Source: an uncultured Gammaproteobacteria bacterium
GTDB taxonomy: Bacteria; Pseudomonadota; Gammaproteobacteria; Ga0077536
Assembly (NCBI GenBank): GCA_938082545.1
Contig: CALKCL010000001.1
Coordinates: 34,664-98,663, forward strand
Direction of reading: 5' to 3'
Length of the DNA: 64,000 nt
Shown here: positions 63,691 through 64,000 of the stretch, piece after piece
How the letters are laid out: the number at the start of each line of letters is the position of its first letter
How positions within the stretch are numbered: the first letter of the stretch is position 1
Notes under the pieces: model-generated
Told to the model about the DNA's origin: nothing
What the model saw: the letters and a program-made list of their open reading frames with translations, nothing else
Database searches by the model: none
Translations under genes and position numbers: made by a program

Positions 63691-63999
63691 TCATCTGTTC
63701 CCGTTAACGTCATTATTGTTGTTGAGTTGTTCCATTTCTTCAGATTCTGTTGCCATCGGGCTAGCACTTCTCTTCTCTTCTTTTATAACTGGCGCGCGAG
63801 ATACATCTTTGTTCTCGGCAGTTAGCTGAGAACGAGCACCGTATGAATAGACTTTTGTAGGGGGTAATGATTCAGCCACTTCAGCCACTTCAGCCACTTC
63901 AGCCACTTCAGCCACTTCAGCCACTTCAGCCACTTCAGCCACTTCAGCCACTTCAGCCACTTCAGCCACTTCAGCCACTTCAGCCACTTCAGCCACTTC
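63691..63999 (-). CDS. C-terminal part of a low-complexity (VAE)n repeat protein, 5' end beyond window (tentative)
   Basis: Minus frame open to the window edge; tandem VAE repeats then [60 protein letters not shown]. The track's M start is just a repeat-internal GTG. Confidence 0.4.
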   Translation of the reverse strand, partial: EVAEVAEVAEVAEVAEVAEVAEVAEVAEVAEVAEVAEVAEVAESLPPTKVYSYGARSQLTAENKDVSRAPVIKEEKRSASPMATESEEMEQLNNNNDVNGNR

Positions 64000-64000
64000 A
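63871..64000. repeat. Perfect 9-bp tandem repeat (TTCAGCCAC)n, 14 full copies plus 4 nt, running off window end
   Basis: Direct reading; all visible copies identical. Confidence 0.97.

Noticed and set aside
63691-63996. Complete protein starting at 63996
   Set aside because: The start is a GTG internal to the VAE repeat; the frame continues past the window edge, so the true start is outside.
63871-64000. CRISPR array
   Set aside because: Contiguous 9-bp units with no spacers; a simple tandem repeat.

Overview
Gammaproteobacterial-type chromosomal window with two parts. (1) About 1-33.5 kb is a dense acyl-CoA / branched-chain or alicyclic catabolic region: a hydantoinase-B/acetone-carboxylase-like protein, two luciferase-like monooxygenases, an MBL hydrolase, CoA-transferase, HMGCS-like–DUF35 fusion, thiolase, acyl-CoA dehydrogenase, AMP ligase, MaoC, CitE-like, haloalkane dehalogenase, PanB, TetR, IcmF, BtuF-like, enoyl-CoA hydratases, HMG-CoA-lyase-like, Baeyer-Villiger monooxygenase, VWA/MoxR pair, AcuI-like and FadJ-like proteins. 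(2) About 33.5-64 kb is mostly housekeeping: AMP ligase, asnS, metH, lptF, cobalamin adenosyltransferase, thrH, gluQRS, cysZ, queF, smc, zipA, ligA, nadB, degP/mucD, lepA-lepB-rnc-era-recO-pdxJ-acpS, prfC. The most notable signal is at 32923-33486. A carboxymuconolactone-decarboxylase/AhpD-like gene is split in the ORF track by one in-frame TGA, exactly where the second Cys of the CxxC redox motif should be (NCHY-UGA-IPTH). A 7-bp hairpin with a GGUCG apical loop follows about 21 nt downstream, which looks like a bacterial SECIS, so this is a strong candidate selenoprotein that standard gene calling breaks in two. The ORF track also misses a 688-codon partial CDS at the left edge. A perfect 9-bp tandem repeat runs off the right edge. 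No tRNA, rRNA, CRISPR array or transposase was recognised. All assignments come from reading the sequence; no database search was run.
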